DNA of 23,842 bases from Calditrichota bacterium (GCA_008501655.1 QQUK01000007.1:1-23842), one strand, 5' to 3'. Positions 1-8,579 are shown, counted from the first letter of the stretch. Numbers and translations are program-made. Notes: generated by a model not told the origin, from the sequence alone.

Positions 1-1
1 C

Positions 2-2236
2 AAAGCGTATAGTGAAAACAGCAGTGAAGAAGATATCAAAGCTGGAAGGATTCCATTTAATCTTGATACAGCAGGATTTGTCCATCCCAATTATCCCATA
101 GTTGCCAAGGCAGTAAGAAACAAGGAGACAGGTTCAAAAGTTACGACCAATATCGGAGGTATACAAAAAGTTATGGCGTATGCACCGATTTTGTATTCAA
201 CCGGTCAATATGAAAAACATGGAATCTTCGGTGGTATTACTATTGGTGCCGAGTTTAATCAGTTTCAGGAATCAACTGCAAAAGTTGCCAGCGATTTGTC
301 TGATATCATTATTCTTCTGAGAAATAATATTACTGTGTTTGTTCTGCTGACATTTGTAATAACCGTTATCGGTTCCTGGTTATTCTCTAAGAATTTAACA
401 GATCCAATACTTGCTATTACCGGTGATGCAAAACGTATTGCTTCGGGTGAGGATGTACAGATAGGAACGATACATCGCAATGATGAGATCGGCGTACTAT
501 CGAATACGATTGGATATATGGCACAGGAGTTAAAACGAAGTAATGAAGAGCTCAAAGAGTCATTAGTATCACTTCAGGACTCCAAAAGTGAAATTGAGAA
601 CTATGCTAAAGATCTTGAATACCAGATTACGATATTTTCCACTATTCAGCGAATCAGTAATATTTTAGGCAGTACCACCCCAATGGAAAAAGTTCTGAAA
701 GAGATTCTACGCAGCTGTAAAGAATCTCTGCGGTTCGACCGCACTGTATTGTATCTTCGGGATGACAATAACAAGTACTTGGAATATACTGAGAATTATG
801 GGCTGTCTAAAGAGGAAGAGAGAAGTGCTAAAAACGCAAGGTATAATATTTACGACCAGGATTGTATTGAGACCCGGGTATTGAGAACCGGAGAGATAAT
901 CTTTGTTGAGGATTTTAAAAACTATTCTGAAGCAACCGAGTTTGATAAACGAATTTACCAGTCAAGTAAGTCAGATTCTTTTGTATATGTACCTTTAAAA
1001 GCTAAAGAGAATATAATCGGAATTCTTGGTGCTGACCGGAATCATACAAAAGAAAAAATAAAAGAGATTGATATAAATTCCCTCCAGATATTTGCGAATC
1101 AGGCATCCCGTATCATTGAAAATAGTCAGCTTTATCAGGAGATTTCCGAGCAGAGAAATTTCTTTGAAAATATTATCAGATTCATGATAAAAGGTGTTGT
1201 AACTATCGATGTCAAAGGTGTCATTACTTCAATCAACAGAACGGCGTGTGAAATTCTGCATGTTGAAAGAGAATCTGTTTTAGGTATGGAGATTGTATCT
1301 TATTTAGAAAATTTCCAGGATTTCCCTGAGTTGATTAACAAACTCATTACAGAATCAATTACGAAAGCTGATATCAATGAAATGCGGATGAATGTTAACG
1401 GAAAAATTATATCGGCAAACATCACAGCAATAGAATCAGAAGAGTCAGACCTTGCCGGTTATATTGTTCTCCTTGAAGATGTCACCGAAAAGAAACGGCT
1501 CGATGACCACCTCCATGATCTCGACAGACTTGCCTCACTTGGTAAATTTGCAGCTGGTATTGCCCATGAAATTAGAAACCCTTTAACAGGTCTTTCAGTC
1601 TTCTTAGATGATTTACATGATAAACTTTCTTCTCAAGTTGAAAACAGTAGATTTATTTCATTGGCTTTGTCGGAGATAGGAAGGCTTGAACGACTTGTGA
1701 ATGAACTTTTAGATTATGCAACTCCCCACTCTGCACAGATGGACTATCATGACTTGAATACTCTGATAGAATCGACACTGCATTTCACCGAAAAACAATG
1801 CCGTGATGCAGGTATAAAAGTTGAGGTTTTCTACGAAAAAAACCTTCCGAAAATTCATGTCGATTCGGGGAAGATACAACAGGCATTATTGAATATGATA
1901 CTGAATGCAATTCAAGCTATCGGAAAGAACGGAAAGATACGTATCTCAACAAAAATATCGGTAGAATCTGAATTCCTCTCAGTTTTTGAGAGAGGTACAA
2001 GAAAGATATCTAAATGGATTAAAATCATTATAGAAGATAGTGGTTCAGGAATTTCTAAAGAATTACAGAGTAAAATATTTGAACCGTTTGTCACAGAAAA
2101 AAAAGGTGGGACCGGATTGGGATTATCAATCACACAATCTATTATCTCAGAACATAATGGGAAGATCGAATTAGCTGACACAGATTTGCAAGGCGCCAGT
2201 TTTATCATATATTTACCAGCAATAAAAGAGAGATAA
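2..2236 (+). CDS. Membrane sensor histidine kinase (Cache-HAMP-GAF-PAS-HisKA-HATPase), 5' end outside window
   Basis: The reading frame is open from base 2, so the gene starts left of the window; the first ATG (173) has no ribosome site and lies inside the sensor domain. Numbering from base 2, 744 residues are visible. Residues 1-105 are the end of an extracytoplasmic Cache-type sensor (GIFGGITIG strand). A transmembrane helix follows at about 109-129, then HAMP (128-180), a short coiled coil, GAF (210-375) and PAS (385-495). The HisKA H-box IAHEIRNP has the phospho-acceptor His522. The ATPase domain has an N-box (LLNMILNAIQAI, about 628), G1 DSGSGI and G2 GGTGLGLS. It should autophosphorylate and pass the phosphate to the NtrC-type regulator that begins 2 nt downstream. 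DctB-like kinases of TRAP and dicarboxylate systems are the closest functional analogy. The ligand cannot be read from sequence. Confidence 0.93.
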   Translation, partial: KAYSENSSEEDIKAGRIPFNLDTAGFVHPNYPIVAKAVRNKETGSKVTTNIGGIQKVMAYAPILYSTGQYEKHGIFGGITIGAEFNQFQESTAKVASDLSDIIILLRNNITVFVLLTFVITVIGSWLFSKNLTDPILAITGDAKRIASGEDVQIGTIHRNDEIGVLSNTIGYMAQELKRSNEELKESLVSLQDSKSEIENYAKDLEYQITIFSTIQRISNILGSTTPMEKVLKEILRSCKESLRFDRTVLYLRDDNNKYLEYTENYGLSKEEERSAKNARYNIYDQDCIETRVLRTGEIIFVEDFKNYSEATEFDKRIYQSSKSDSFVYVPLKAKENIIGILGADRNHTKEKIKEIDINSLQIFANQASRIIENSQLYQEISEQRNFFENIIRFMIKGVVTIDVKGVITSINRTACEILHVERESVLGMEIVSYLENFQDFPELINKLITESITKADINEMRMNVNGKIISANITAIESEESDLAGYIVLLEDVTEKKRLDDHLHDLDRLASLGKFAAGIAHEIRNPLTGLSVFLDDLHDKLSSQVENSRFISLALSEIGRLERLVNELLDYATPHSAQMDYHDLNTLIESTLHFTEKQCRDAGIKVEVFYEKNLPKIHVDSGKIQQALLNMILNAIQAIGKNGKIRISTKISVESEFLSVFERGTRKISKWIKIIIEDSGSGISKELQSKIFEPFVTEKKGGTGLGLSITQSIISEHNGKIELADTDLQGASFIIYLPAIKER

Positions 2237-2238
2237 CT

Positions 2239-3630
2239 ATGACTGAACGAAAAAATATACTGATAGTTGATGATGAAGAGTTCATTCGTCTGACATTAAA
2301 ACAATTGTTTGTCGAAGAAAATTACCATGTTCATATGGTTGATAACGGAACTGATGCAATTAAGTTTGTAAAAGATAATGAAGTTGACCTGGCACTGCTT
2401 GATATAAATCTTCCTGATATAAATGGTATCGATGTACTCAAAGAATTCAAATTATTAAATCCGGATTTATTGGTGATAGTGGCAACCGGCTATGCATCGG
2501 TTGATTCTGCAATCGAGGCTTTAAAACTTGGAGCTTATGACTATATAAAAAAGCCGTTCAAGGCGGATGCAATAAAGCTGATTACGCGACTTGCACTGGA
2601 AACACAAACGCTCAAAAAGACGGTTCAACAATTGAGAGCAAGCCGTCCCAAATTGAGTTCACTTGATACGATAATCGGAAAGTCAGAAAATGTTCTGCAT
2701 ATGAAGCATCAGATTGAAGAGTTTGCCAAAGTCGGTTCTGAGACGGTTCTGATCACAGGTGAATCAGGCTCCGGTAAAGAACTGATAGCTCAGGCATTAC
2801 ATTCACTGAGTCCGAGATCAGAAAATGAATTTGTGGAGATAAATTGCGCCTCAATTCCTGCTAATCTCTTAGAGTCAGAATTATTCGGTTACGAAAAAGG
2901 TGCTTTTACCGATGCCAAGGAACGAAAAATTGGTTTAATTGAAAAAGCAATCGGCGGAACTCTCTTTTTAGATGAAATAGGGGAGATGGGCTTACAACTG
3001 CAGGCATCACTGCTTCGCATTATTGAAAATAAAAAATTGAGAAGATTAGGGTCAACTGAAGATATTGATATTGATGTACGTATTATAGCGGCAACAAACA
3101 GAAATCTCAAAGATGCGATTGAATCAAAAGAATTCCGTTCTGATTTGTATTATCGCTTGAATGTCTTATCTATTCAGGTCCCTTCTTTAAAAGAACGTTC
3201 TGATGATATCCCCATTTTAGTTGAACATTTCATAGATCATTTCAACAGTAAGTTTAATAAAAAGATTCTCAAATGTTCCGAGGACGCACTGTCAATTCTG
3301 ACAAAATATGACTGGCCGGGGAATATCCGTGAGTTGAAGAATACTATCGAACGAATTTGTATTCTGCATAAAGGGGATATAATTGAAGCACATCATCTTC
3401 CTGAAGATCTGCTGTTCCATCATGCCGAGGAAAATAATAGTTCTGAAATCGAAGGCTCCGATGAGTTCGCATTTGAGGAGATTTTACGAAATACAGAAAT
3501 TCAACTCTTGAAAAAAGCGTACCTCCAATCTGGTAAAAACAGTTCCAAAGCAGCCAGATTGTTAAAAATACCCCGGGAAACATTCCGGTACAAATTATCC
3601 AAATATAACCTCGAAAACGGTGAAAATTAG
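2239..3630 (+). CDS. NtrC-family sigma-54-dependent response regulator
   Basis: A 463-residue protein with the full three-domain NtrC architecture. The receiver domain (1-120) has acidic pocket D11/D12, phospho-acceptor D55, T83 and K105. The AAA+ domain (about 140-380) has Walker A GESGSGKE (about 174-181), GAFTDA at the sigma-54 contact loop (a variant of the usual GAFTGA), and Walker B in GGTLFLDEIGEM. The C-terminal Fis-type helix-turn-helix is SSKAARLLKIPRETFRYKL. Such proteins, once phosphorylated, bind an upstream enhancer as oligomers and use ATP to open sigma-54 polymerase complexes. It starts 2 nt after the kinase gene, so the two are translated together and form a pair. A palindrome and a sigma-54 promoter lie immediately downstream, making the porin/TRAP operon the obvious target. 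No duplicated or missing key residue was seen apart from the G-to-D change in the loop. Confidence 0.95.
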   Translation: MTERKNILIVDDEEFIRLTLKQLFVEENYHVHMVDNGTDAIKFVKDNEVDLALLDINLPDINGIDVLKEFKLLNPDLLVIVATGYASVDSAIEALKLGAYDYIKKPFKADAIKLITRLALETQTLKKTVQQLRASRPKLSSLDTIIGKSENVLHMKHQIEEFAKVGSETVLITGESGSGKELIAQALHSLSPRSENEFVEINCASIPANLLESELFGYEKGAFTDAKERKIGLIEKAIGGTLFLDEIGEMGLQLQASLLRIIENKKLRRLGSTEDIDIDVRIIAATNRNLKDAIESKEFRSDLYYRLNVLSIQVPSLKERSDDIPILVEHFIDHFNSKFNKKILKCSEDALSILTKYDWPGNIRELKNTIERICILHKGDIIEAHHLPEDLLFHHAEENNSSEIEGSDEFAFEEILRNTEIQLLKKAYLQSGKNSSKAARLLKIPRETFRYKLSKYNLENGEN

Positions 3631-3633
3631 CCG

Positions 3634-3657
3634 AAACTGGTGAATTTTCACCAGTTT
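3634..3657. promoter_or_regulatory. Palindrome, candidate enhancer site for the NtrC-type activator
   Basis: Two 11-bp arms, AAACTGGTGAA and TTCACCAGTTT, are exact reverse complements separated by TT. The site lies 4 nt after the regulator's stop codon and its centre is about 145 bp upstream of the predicted start of the sigma-54 promoter transcript, a typical enhancer distance. It has no downstream T-run, so it is a weak candidate for an intrinsic terminator, though a hairpin ending the regulator mRNA cannot be excluded. A related half-site (GGTGAAAATT) overlaps the end of the regulator gene. The binding role is inference. Confidence 0.6.
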
Positions 3658-3763
3658 ATCGCATTGTTCAATCTCTGTGAACTTTGTGTTTTAATTCATC
3701 TAACATGTTTAACTGCTTAGAAATAAACACCTTTTAGTCCTCTTTTGTCTGCTGTGTGATTTT

Positions 3764-3779
3764 GGGCATTGGTCTTGCT
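3764..3779 (+). promoter_or_regulatory. Sigma-54 (RpoN) promoter of the porin/TRAP operon
   Basis: GGGCATTGGTCTTGCT matches the sigma-54 consensus TGGCACG-N4-TTGCW. The invariant -24 GG is at 3765-3766 and the -12 GC at 3777-3778, exactly 10 bp apart, and the whole TTGC block is present. Transcription should begin near 3790, leaving a leader of about 54 nt before the porin start, which has an AGGAGG ribosome site. Being directly behind a sigma-54 activator gene strengthens the call. The rest of 3631-3843 holds only the palindrome and AT-rich sequence. Confidence 0.8.
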
Positions 3780-3843
3780 TGTAAAGTGGAGAGTATGTAA
3801 GGATTTATAACCGTTACAAAGTACAACCCACATAGGAGGTAGT

Positions 3844-5013
3844 ATGAAGAAAGCTTTAACAATCCTCACAATCATCATGTTAGTCTCAATCGCTGTCAGT
3901 GCTGTGGCGGAGGTCGTAGTTACCGGTGATATGAGAATACGTCCCCGAATGGACTTAAGATCGACAACTACATATGACAGTCCGAATTCAAATTATCAAT
4001 CATTTATGACTGAAGATCGCACCGATGGATATTACTATTATCGGGCAAGAGTTAATGCCAAAGCTAACATTGGTGATGGATGGTTTAGTCATATTCAGCT
4101 CGGTTCTAATGGTGTAGCATATTGGACGGGTAAGTTCGGTGCCGGTTCAACACCAAGTGGTTCTTCATTACCCGGTGCAGGTCGAGGAACGGTCGATTTT
4201 ATGCTTCTGTATTTTGGAAGAAAAATGGATAAAGGCGGGTATATGGGTGGTTTGATTCCGATCAATGCTTTAGCAAACCCTCTGTATGACTTACATTATT
4301 ATTCAAACATTATGGTTGATGTACCTTATTTCATATTTAACAATAATGGTGCTCATGGATTTACCGGATATATAAATCTCAGTAATGGTGGAAAATTAAA
4401 TGCAACCTTATTGGTCGATGATGATAATACTCAGATAGAAACCACCTTGGATTCTACTGCATCAGGTGTTCCAAATCCTATAACAAAAACAGACAACGAA
4501 ATGAAAGATACTTATACTTTCATATTTGATGCTCCGTTAAAACTTTCAGATTTTACCGTACAGCCGGTTGTTATGTTTACGGCGATCACAGCAGAAGGCA
4601 TGCCAAAACCGATGACTTATGGTGCAAACATCGCAACTCCTAAAATGGGTAAATGGCAGTTCTTCGGGACATTTGGTGCCAGTACCCAGTCAGAAGCTGA
4701 TACCACGACGGGTACTGTTGAATACTCAGCCTGGTATGCCCGCTTAAAAGCAGTTGGTATGATTGGTAAGGGAAAAATGACTGCCTGGGTTGATATGGCA
4801 AGCAAAAAGTTTGATGCTAATGATTATGAAAATAAGTTTACTTATTTCTGGATTGATTATTCCATCCCGGTATATAAATCAGATGTTGGATCTGTTTCGG
4901 TCAAGCCGACATGGAGACATGCTATGCAGACTCGTGAATCAGATGCAGGTTTTGAATACTATGACTTCTCCAGAGATAAAATTGAGTTAACCATAGACTT
5001 CAAATTTAAATAA
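3844..5013 (+). CDS. Outer-membrane porin-like beta-barrel protein
   Basis: A 389-residue protein with a clear Sec signal peptide: a KK pair, a hydrophobic core (about 4-19) and an A-V-A cleavage site after residue 22. The mature part has few charges, many Gly, Tyr, Trp and Phe residues and repeated alternating-polarity stretches of about 10 residues, as in a beta-barrel of perhaps 16 strands. The C-terminus is DFKFK, with an aromatic next to last instead of the usual final Phe. The start is fixed by AGGAGG at 3834-3839. It is the first gene behind the sigma-54 promoter and precedes a stress protein and a TRAP importer, so it probably lets the importer's substrate through the outer membrane. 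I recognise no specific porin family; the role comes from features and context. Confidence 0.75.
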   Translation: MKKALTILTIIMLVSIAVSAVAEVVVTGDMRIRPRMDLRSTTTYDSPNSNYQSFMTEDRTDGYYYYRARVNAKANIGDGWFSHIQLGSNGVAYWTGKFGAGSTPSGSSLPGAGRGTVDFMLLYFGRKMDKGGYMGGLIPINALANPLYDLHYYSNIMVDVPYFIFNNNGAHGFTGYINLSNGGKLNATLLVDDDNTQIETTLDSTASGVPNPITKTDNEMKDTYTFIFDAPLKLSDFTVQPVVMFTAITAEGMPKPMTYGANIATPKMGKWQFFGTFGASTQSEADTTTGTVEYSAWYARLKAVGMIGKGKMTAWVDMASKKFDANDYENKFTYFWIDYSIPVYKSDVGSVSVKPTWRHAMQTRESDAGFEYYDFSRDKIELTIDFKFK

Positions 5014-5036
5014 TAGATAGATAAGAAAATAAAATA

Positions 5037-5513
5037 ATGTTTAACCCAAAAAAAATATTAGTTCCAACCGATTTTTCTGAAGGTGAAGACCGTCGTTCGG
5101 TATACGCCCTGAGACAGGCGATTGAAATCGCTAGCCAGTTCAATGCTGAATTGATTATTCTTCATGTTATCTCGGAAAATGTCAGCCACATGCCGTTGTT
5201 CTTTTTAGACGATGAGAAACTTGCAGGTTTACAGGACAAACTGAAAGAACATTCGGAACATGAATTACAGAAGCTCAAAGAGAAATATGTCTCTGATGAT
5301 ATTAAGGTATCGTACAAAATCCGACAGGGGAGTGCGTACCATGAGATATTAGAAGAAGAGAAAGAATCGAAAGTTGATCTGATTGTAATTTCATCACGTG
5401 GTCATTCTCATTTAACGGAATTCTTTTACGGCTCGACAACCGAAAAGGTTGTTCGCAGAGCAACATGTTCGGTACTGGTCGTGAGAAATATCAATGAAAG
5501 AGATGGGAACTAA
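5037..5513 (+). CDS. Universal stress protein (UspA family)
   Basis: 158 residues, the usual size of a single Usp domain, with the N-terminal KKILVPTDFSEG strand-loop and a C-terminal nucleotide-loop region SSRGHSHLTEFFYGST followed by EKVVRRATCSVLVVR. The family's ATP-binding signature is G-x2-G-x9-G-S/T; here the first Gly is Ser, while the second Gly and the final GS are kept, so ATP binding is likely but not certain. The gene lies 23 nt after the porin and 20 nt before the TAXI receptor start. Usp proteins are known partners of TRAP transporters (TeaD with TeaABC in Halomonas), where they modulate uptake, and a similar role fits here. The start has no clear Shine-Dalgarno site. Confidence 0.92.
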   Translation: MFNPKKILVPTDFSEGEDRRSVYALRQAIEIASQFNAELIILHVISENVSHMPLFFLDDEKLAGLQDKLKEHSEHELQKLKEKYVSDDIKVSYKIRQGSAYHEILEEEKESKVDLIVISSRGHSHLTEFFYGSTTEKVVRRATCSVLVVRNINERDGN

Positions 5514-5533
5514 TAATGTTTAGGAGAAGATTG

Positions 5534-6490
5534 ATGAACACAAAGAAACTTTTTACAATATTGTTTGCATTCTTTGTAGTTATGACCTTTGCATCGGATG
5601 ATCTGTTTGCTAAATCTTACAGATTCTCGGGCGGTCCGTCCGGCGGTACTTTCCAGTACTATGCATCAGCAATTTCTACACTTGCAAAAAAAGAAAAGAT
5701 CAATGTCCTCGCCTCATCTTCCGGCGGTGCCATTGAAAATATCCGTACAACCAACACCGGGAAATCAAGTTTTTCAGTTACTTATTCAGGTCACGTCTAT
5801 GCAGCATCAAACGGTAAACTGAAAAATGATGAAAATGTATATTCCGATGTTCTGGCAGTATCATTCTTATATGGTGCTCCTGCACAGCTGGTCGTAAAGA
5901 AAAAATCAGGTATCACTTCAGCCAAAGAGTTAGCTGACAAACGTGTCGGTGTCGGTAATGCTGGTTCCGGTGCTGCTGCAAATGCTGAAATTTTCTTCAC
6001 AAAGCTCGGTATTTGGGATAAAATGGGAAGAGAAAACTTAGGCTATCGTGCCGCTGCTGATGCATTTAAAAACGGTCAGCTCGATGCATTCTGGGTTTTT
6101 GTCGGCTATCCGAACGCTTCTGTTTTAGAAGCTGCTCTTCAGAACGATGTAACCCTTCTGGATACATACAAAGCTGGTGAAGAAGCCGGATTGTTTGAAG
6201 CTTACCCGTATTTTGCCAAAGTTACTATTCCGGCAAATACTTATAATGGTCAGACTGAACCGGTCAATACATTCCAGGATGCTGCTTTATGGGTAGCTAA
6301 CAAAGATGTACCGGCTGACGTCGTTTACAACCTACTCAAAACTGTTTATAGCGAAGCTGGACTGAAATATATGGTTGAAGTACATAAATCAGCCAAAGCA
6401 ATGACTATTGAAAGCGGTGTCAACGGCATCGTAACTCCTCTTCATCCGGGAGCTGAAAAATTCTGGAAAGAAATGGGTGTATTGAAGTAA
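5534..6490 (+). CDS. TAXI-family TRAP transporter periplasmic substrate-binding protein
   Basis: I prefer the ATG at 5534 (318 residues) because AGGAGAAG lies 5-12 nt before it; an in-frame ATG at 5516 lacks a good site and would add six residues ahead of the signal peptide. The N-terminus is a signal peptide (KK, hydrophobic 6-20, likely cleavage at about 20-26). The mature protein opens with FSGGPSGGTFQYYASAIST, the family hallmark, followed by SSGGAIENI and the VGNAGSGAAANAEIFF block typical of TAXI receptors. It captures a small solute, probably a carboxylate, in the periplasm and hands it to the permease encoded next. The substrate is not evident from sequence. A hairpin separates it from the permease gene. 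Confidence 0.93.
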   Translation: MNTKKLFTILFAFFVVMTFASDDLFAKSYRFSGGPSGGTFQYYASAISTLAKKEKINVLASSSGGAIENIRTTNTGKSSFSVTYSGHVYAASNGKLKNDENVYSDVLAVSFLYGAPAQLVVKKKSGITSAKELADKRVGVGNAGSGAAANAEIFFTKLGIWDKMGRENLGYRAAADAFKNGQLDAFWVFVGYPNASVLEAALQNDVTLLDTYKAGEEAGLFEAYPYFAKVTIPANTYNGQTEPVNTFQDAALWVANKDVPADVVYNLLKTVYSEAGLKYMVEVHKSAKAMTIESGVNGIVTPLHPGAEKFWKEMGVLK

Positions 6491-6505
6491 CATGGTTTCA
6501 TCCGG

Positions 6506-6530
6506 GGAAGATACTATAATAGTATCTTCC
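6506..6530 (+). other. Intercistronic hairpin between receptor and permease genes
   Basis: GGAAGATACT and AGTATCTTCC are perfect 10-bp arms around a 5-nt loop (ATAAT), beginning 15 nt after the receptor stop. It is followed by TCATTTG rather than a T-run, so full termination is unlikely. Such hairpins commonly protect the upstream mRNA or partly stop polymerase, giving more binding protein than permease. The role is inferred; the structure is directly visible. Confidence 0.65.
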
Positions 6531-6564
6531 TCATTTGTAATAACAAAAGACGACAGGAGCATGT

Positions 6565-8289
6565 ATGTATCAGGAACTTCACAAATATGAAAAGTTATTC
6601 TTCACAGTACTTTCTGTCGTGCTTGTTATCTTTTATGCAGTTTCAGCAGCATGGATTCCGGCGGCAACGCAGTATCATCGCGGTATCTATGTCCTGATTA
6701 CGTACATCGCAGTTTTTCTTGTCTATAAATCCAATAATAAATACCTGCGGATATTAGATTATCTGCTTATGACTTTATCAGCGGTGGCTGTAATTTACTG
6801 GATTTTTAATTTTGAAACTATCAACTATCGGGCCGGTGCAGAAACATTAACAGATCAATATATTGCGGTGATTGGAGTTATTCTTGGTATTGAGATTGCG
6901 AGAAGAGCTGTTGGCTCGGTGTTTGTTATTATTGGTATATTAATGCTTCTCTACGGTGTCTATGGGGAGTTAGCTCCTGATCTGATAGCTCATCCCGGGG
7001 ATTCATTTTTAGGAGTTTGTACAACAATCTTTTTCCGTGAGGATGGTATCTTCGGAATCATGGCTAACGTGCTTGCAACTTATGTACTTTTATTTGTGCT
7101 CTTTGGAGCTTACTTAGAAAAGTCAGGAGCACAAAGATTTTTTATAGATTTTCCTCTGGCAGCTGTAGGTCATAAAACAGGTGGTCCAGCGAAAGTTGCT
7201 GTGATAGCATCAGCATTGTTTGGTTCTATATCAGGAAGTGCTATTGCTAATACAGTATCTACCGGTTCATTTACGATACCACTTATGAAAAAAGCCGGAT
7301 TCAGACCGCATACAGCCGGTGCAATAGAACCAGCTGCATCAATAGGCGGAATGTTTATGCCGCCGATTATGGGAGCCGGCGGATTTATTATGGCGGAGCT
7401 GACCGGTATTCCTTATTCAACAATTATGTTGGTAGCAATCTTCCCGGCACTGATGTACTTCTTTTCTGTATTCGTAATGGTGCATTATGAAGCAAAGCGG
7501 TTCAATATCAGAGGAGAGAAAAGCCCAATTGGTGCTATGGAGATTCTGAAAAAAGAATGGTATTATATTCTTCCGCTGCTGGTAATTACAGCGTTGATGT
7601 TAATAGGCTATTCTGCGGGACTTGCCGCTGTGGCAGGTATAGTAAGTTGTATCGTAGTAAGTTATTTTAATAAGGAAACACGTATAGATATAAAGGGATT
7701 TATTGAAGCTGCCCGTTTGGGGACGGAAAGCTCACTTAAGATAGGAGCTACAGTCGGAATCATAGGTATTATCATATCGGTGCTAACTTTCTCCGGTTTG
7801 ATTTTGACATTTGCCGATATAGTAATTCAGCTTGCAGATGGTTACCTCTGGTTAACCATACTGCTTATCGCACTGGCATCTTTAGTACTTGGAATGGGGG
7901 TTCCGGTAACAGCAGCCTATCTTATAACAGCAGTTGTAGCAGTGCCGGCATTGACACATTTGGGAGTAAATGTTCTTGCAGCACACATGATCGTTTACTG
8001 GTTATCACAGGATTCGAATATCACACCACCTGTATGTATCGCAGCATTTGCCGGTGCTACAATTGCAGAAGCACCAATGTGGAGAACAGCATTTTCAGCC
8101 TTTAAATTCGCAAAATTCCTTTATCTGGGTCCATTTCTCTTTGGATATGTTCCCGGATTCACCATGCAAGGAACAACATTTGATATCGTAAAAGCTTTTG
8201 TTCTGATTATTATCGGTACGTTTATCTACTCATATTTCTTAAGCTTAGCCTGGTATCCAAAAGTAAAGGGTGTTTTTGTAAAGAGTTAA
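6565..8289 (+). CDS. TRAP transporter fused permease (TAXI type, 4TM/12TM fusion)
   Basis: 574 residues, almost wholly hydrophobic with many membrane helices. The first four or so (to about residue 115) correspond to the small DctQ-like subunit and the remainder to the large DctM-like subunit. Recognisable family blocks include KTGGPAKVAVIASALFGSISG, AASIGGMFMPPIMGAGGFIMAE and LGMGVPVTAAYLI, with DSNITPPVC near the C-terminal third. This is the fused form normally paired with TAXI receptors, as here. It imports the receptor-bound solute using an ion gradient. The length is towards the short end for fused TAXI permeases. The start is supported by AGGAG 7 nt upstream; an out-of-frame ATG at 6561 is irrelevant. 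It is the last gene of the unit, followed by a strong terminator. Confidence 0.93.
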   Translation: MYQELHKYEKLFFTVLSVVLVIFYAVSAAWIPAATQYHRGIYVLITYIAVFLVYKSNNKYLRILDYLLMTLSAVAVIYWIFNFETINYRAGAETLTDQYIAVIGVILGIEIARRAVGSVFVIIGILMLLYGVYGELAPDLIAHPGDSFLGVCTTIFFREDGIFGIMANVLATYVLLFVLFGAYLEKSGAQRFFIDFPLAAVGHKTGGPAKVAVIASALFGSISGSAIANTVSTGSFTIPLMKKAGFRPHTAGAIEPAASIGGMFMPPIMGAGGFIMAELTGIPYSTIMLVAIFPALMYFFSVFVMVHYEAKRFNIRGEKSPIGAMEILKKEWYYILPLLVITALMLIGYSAGLAAVAGIVSCIVVSYFNKETRIDIKGFIEAARLGTESSLKIGATVGIIGIIISVLTFSGLILTFADIVIQLADGYLWLTILLIALASLVLGMGVPVTAAYLITAVVAVPALTHLGVNVLAAHMIVYWLSQDSNITPPVCIAAFAGATIAEAPMWRTAFSAFKFAKFLYLGPFLFGYVPGFTMQGTTFDIVKAFVLIIIGTFIYSYFLSLAWYPKVKGVFVKS

Positions 8290-8334
8290 ATATCCTTATA
8301 ACGATTCATCCTTTTGTTATTACATCCCTGTCAT

Positions 8335-8368
8335 GAGAGCAGATTTCGGTCTGCTCTCTCTTTTTTCT
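8335..8368 (+). terminator. Intrinsic terminator after the TRAP permease
   Basis: GAGAGCAGA pairs perfectly with TCTGCTCTC around a TTTCGG loop and is followed by TCTTTTTTCT. A 9-bp GC-containing stem plus a T-run is a textbook Rho-independent terminator, 45 nt after the permease stop. It separates the sigma-54 operon from the ABC operon. Confidence 0.9.
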
Positions 8369-8392
8369 AATTTTCTGAATCATTTTTGGAAC

Positions 8393-8423
8393 CAGAATAA
8401 TTTTTTGCTGTAAAAATATTCTG
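8393..8423. repeat. AT-rich inverted repeat upstream of the ABC operon
   Basis: CAGAATAATTTTT and AAAAATATTCTG form a 12-bp stem with one bulged A around a loop of about 6 nt. It lies between the terminator and the predicted promoter of the ABC operon. It could be an operator or just a weak hairpin; there is no evidence for a specific role. The remainder of 8290-8579 holds the terminator, this repeat and the promoter. Confidence 0.4.
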
Positions 8424-8503
8424 TATACGAAAAATATGGTAACTTTTTGTTCAGTTATGACTTAGCAGGGAAAAACGAGGATAAAAAACCGTATATTAAT
8501 AGG

Positions 8504-8532
8504 TTGTCGAGCGGGTTAAACCACTATATATT
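8504..8532 (+). promoter_or_regulatory. Sigma-70-type promoter of the ABC operon
   Basis: TTGTCG (8504-8509) and TATATT (8527-8532) are separated by exactly 17 bp. The predicted start near 8539 leaves a leader of about 40 nt that ends in GGAGG just before the ATPase start codon. The spacer contains a small dyad, GGTTAAACC. Confidence 0.6.
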
Positions 8533-8579
8533 TGAAATTCTTATGATTAGGTTAGTTACGATAGATTATTGGAGGAAAG

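Noticed and set aside
173..175. ATG at 173 as the start of the histidine kinase
   Set aside because: The frame is open back to base 2 and encodes more of the Cache sensor domain; no ribosome site precedes 173, so the gene is truncated by the window edge.
3344..3583. Minus-strand frame of 79 codons at the end of the sigma-54 activator gene
   Set aside because: It is antisense to the helix-turn-helix region of the activator and has no independent support.
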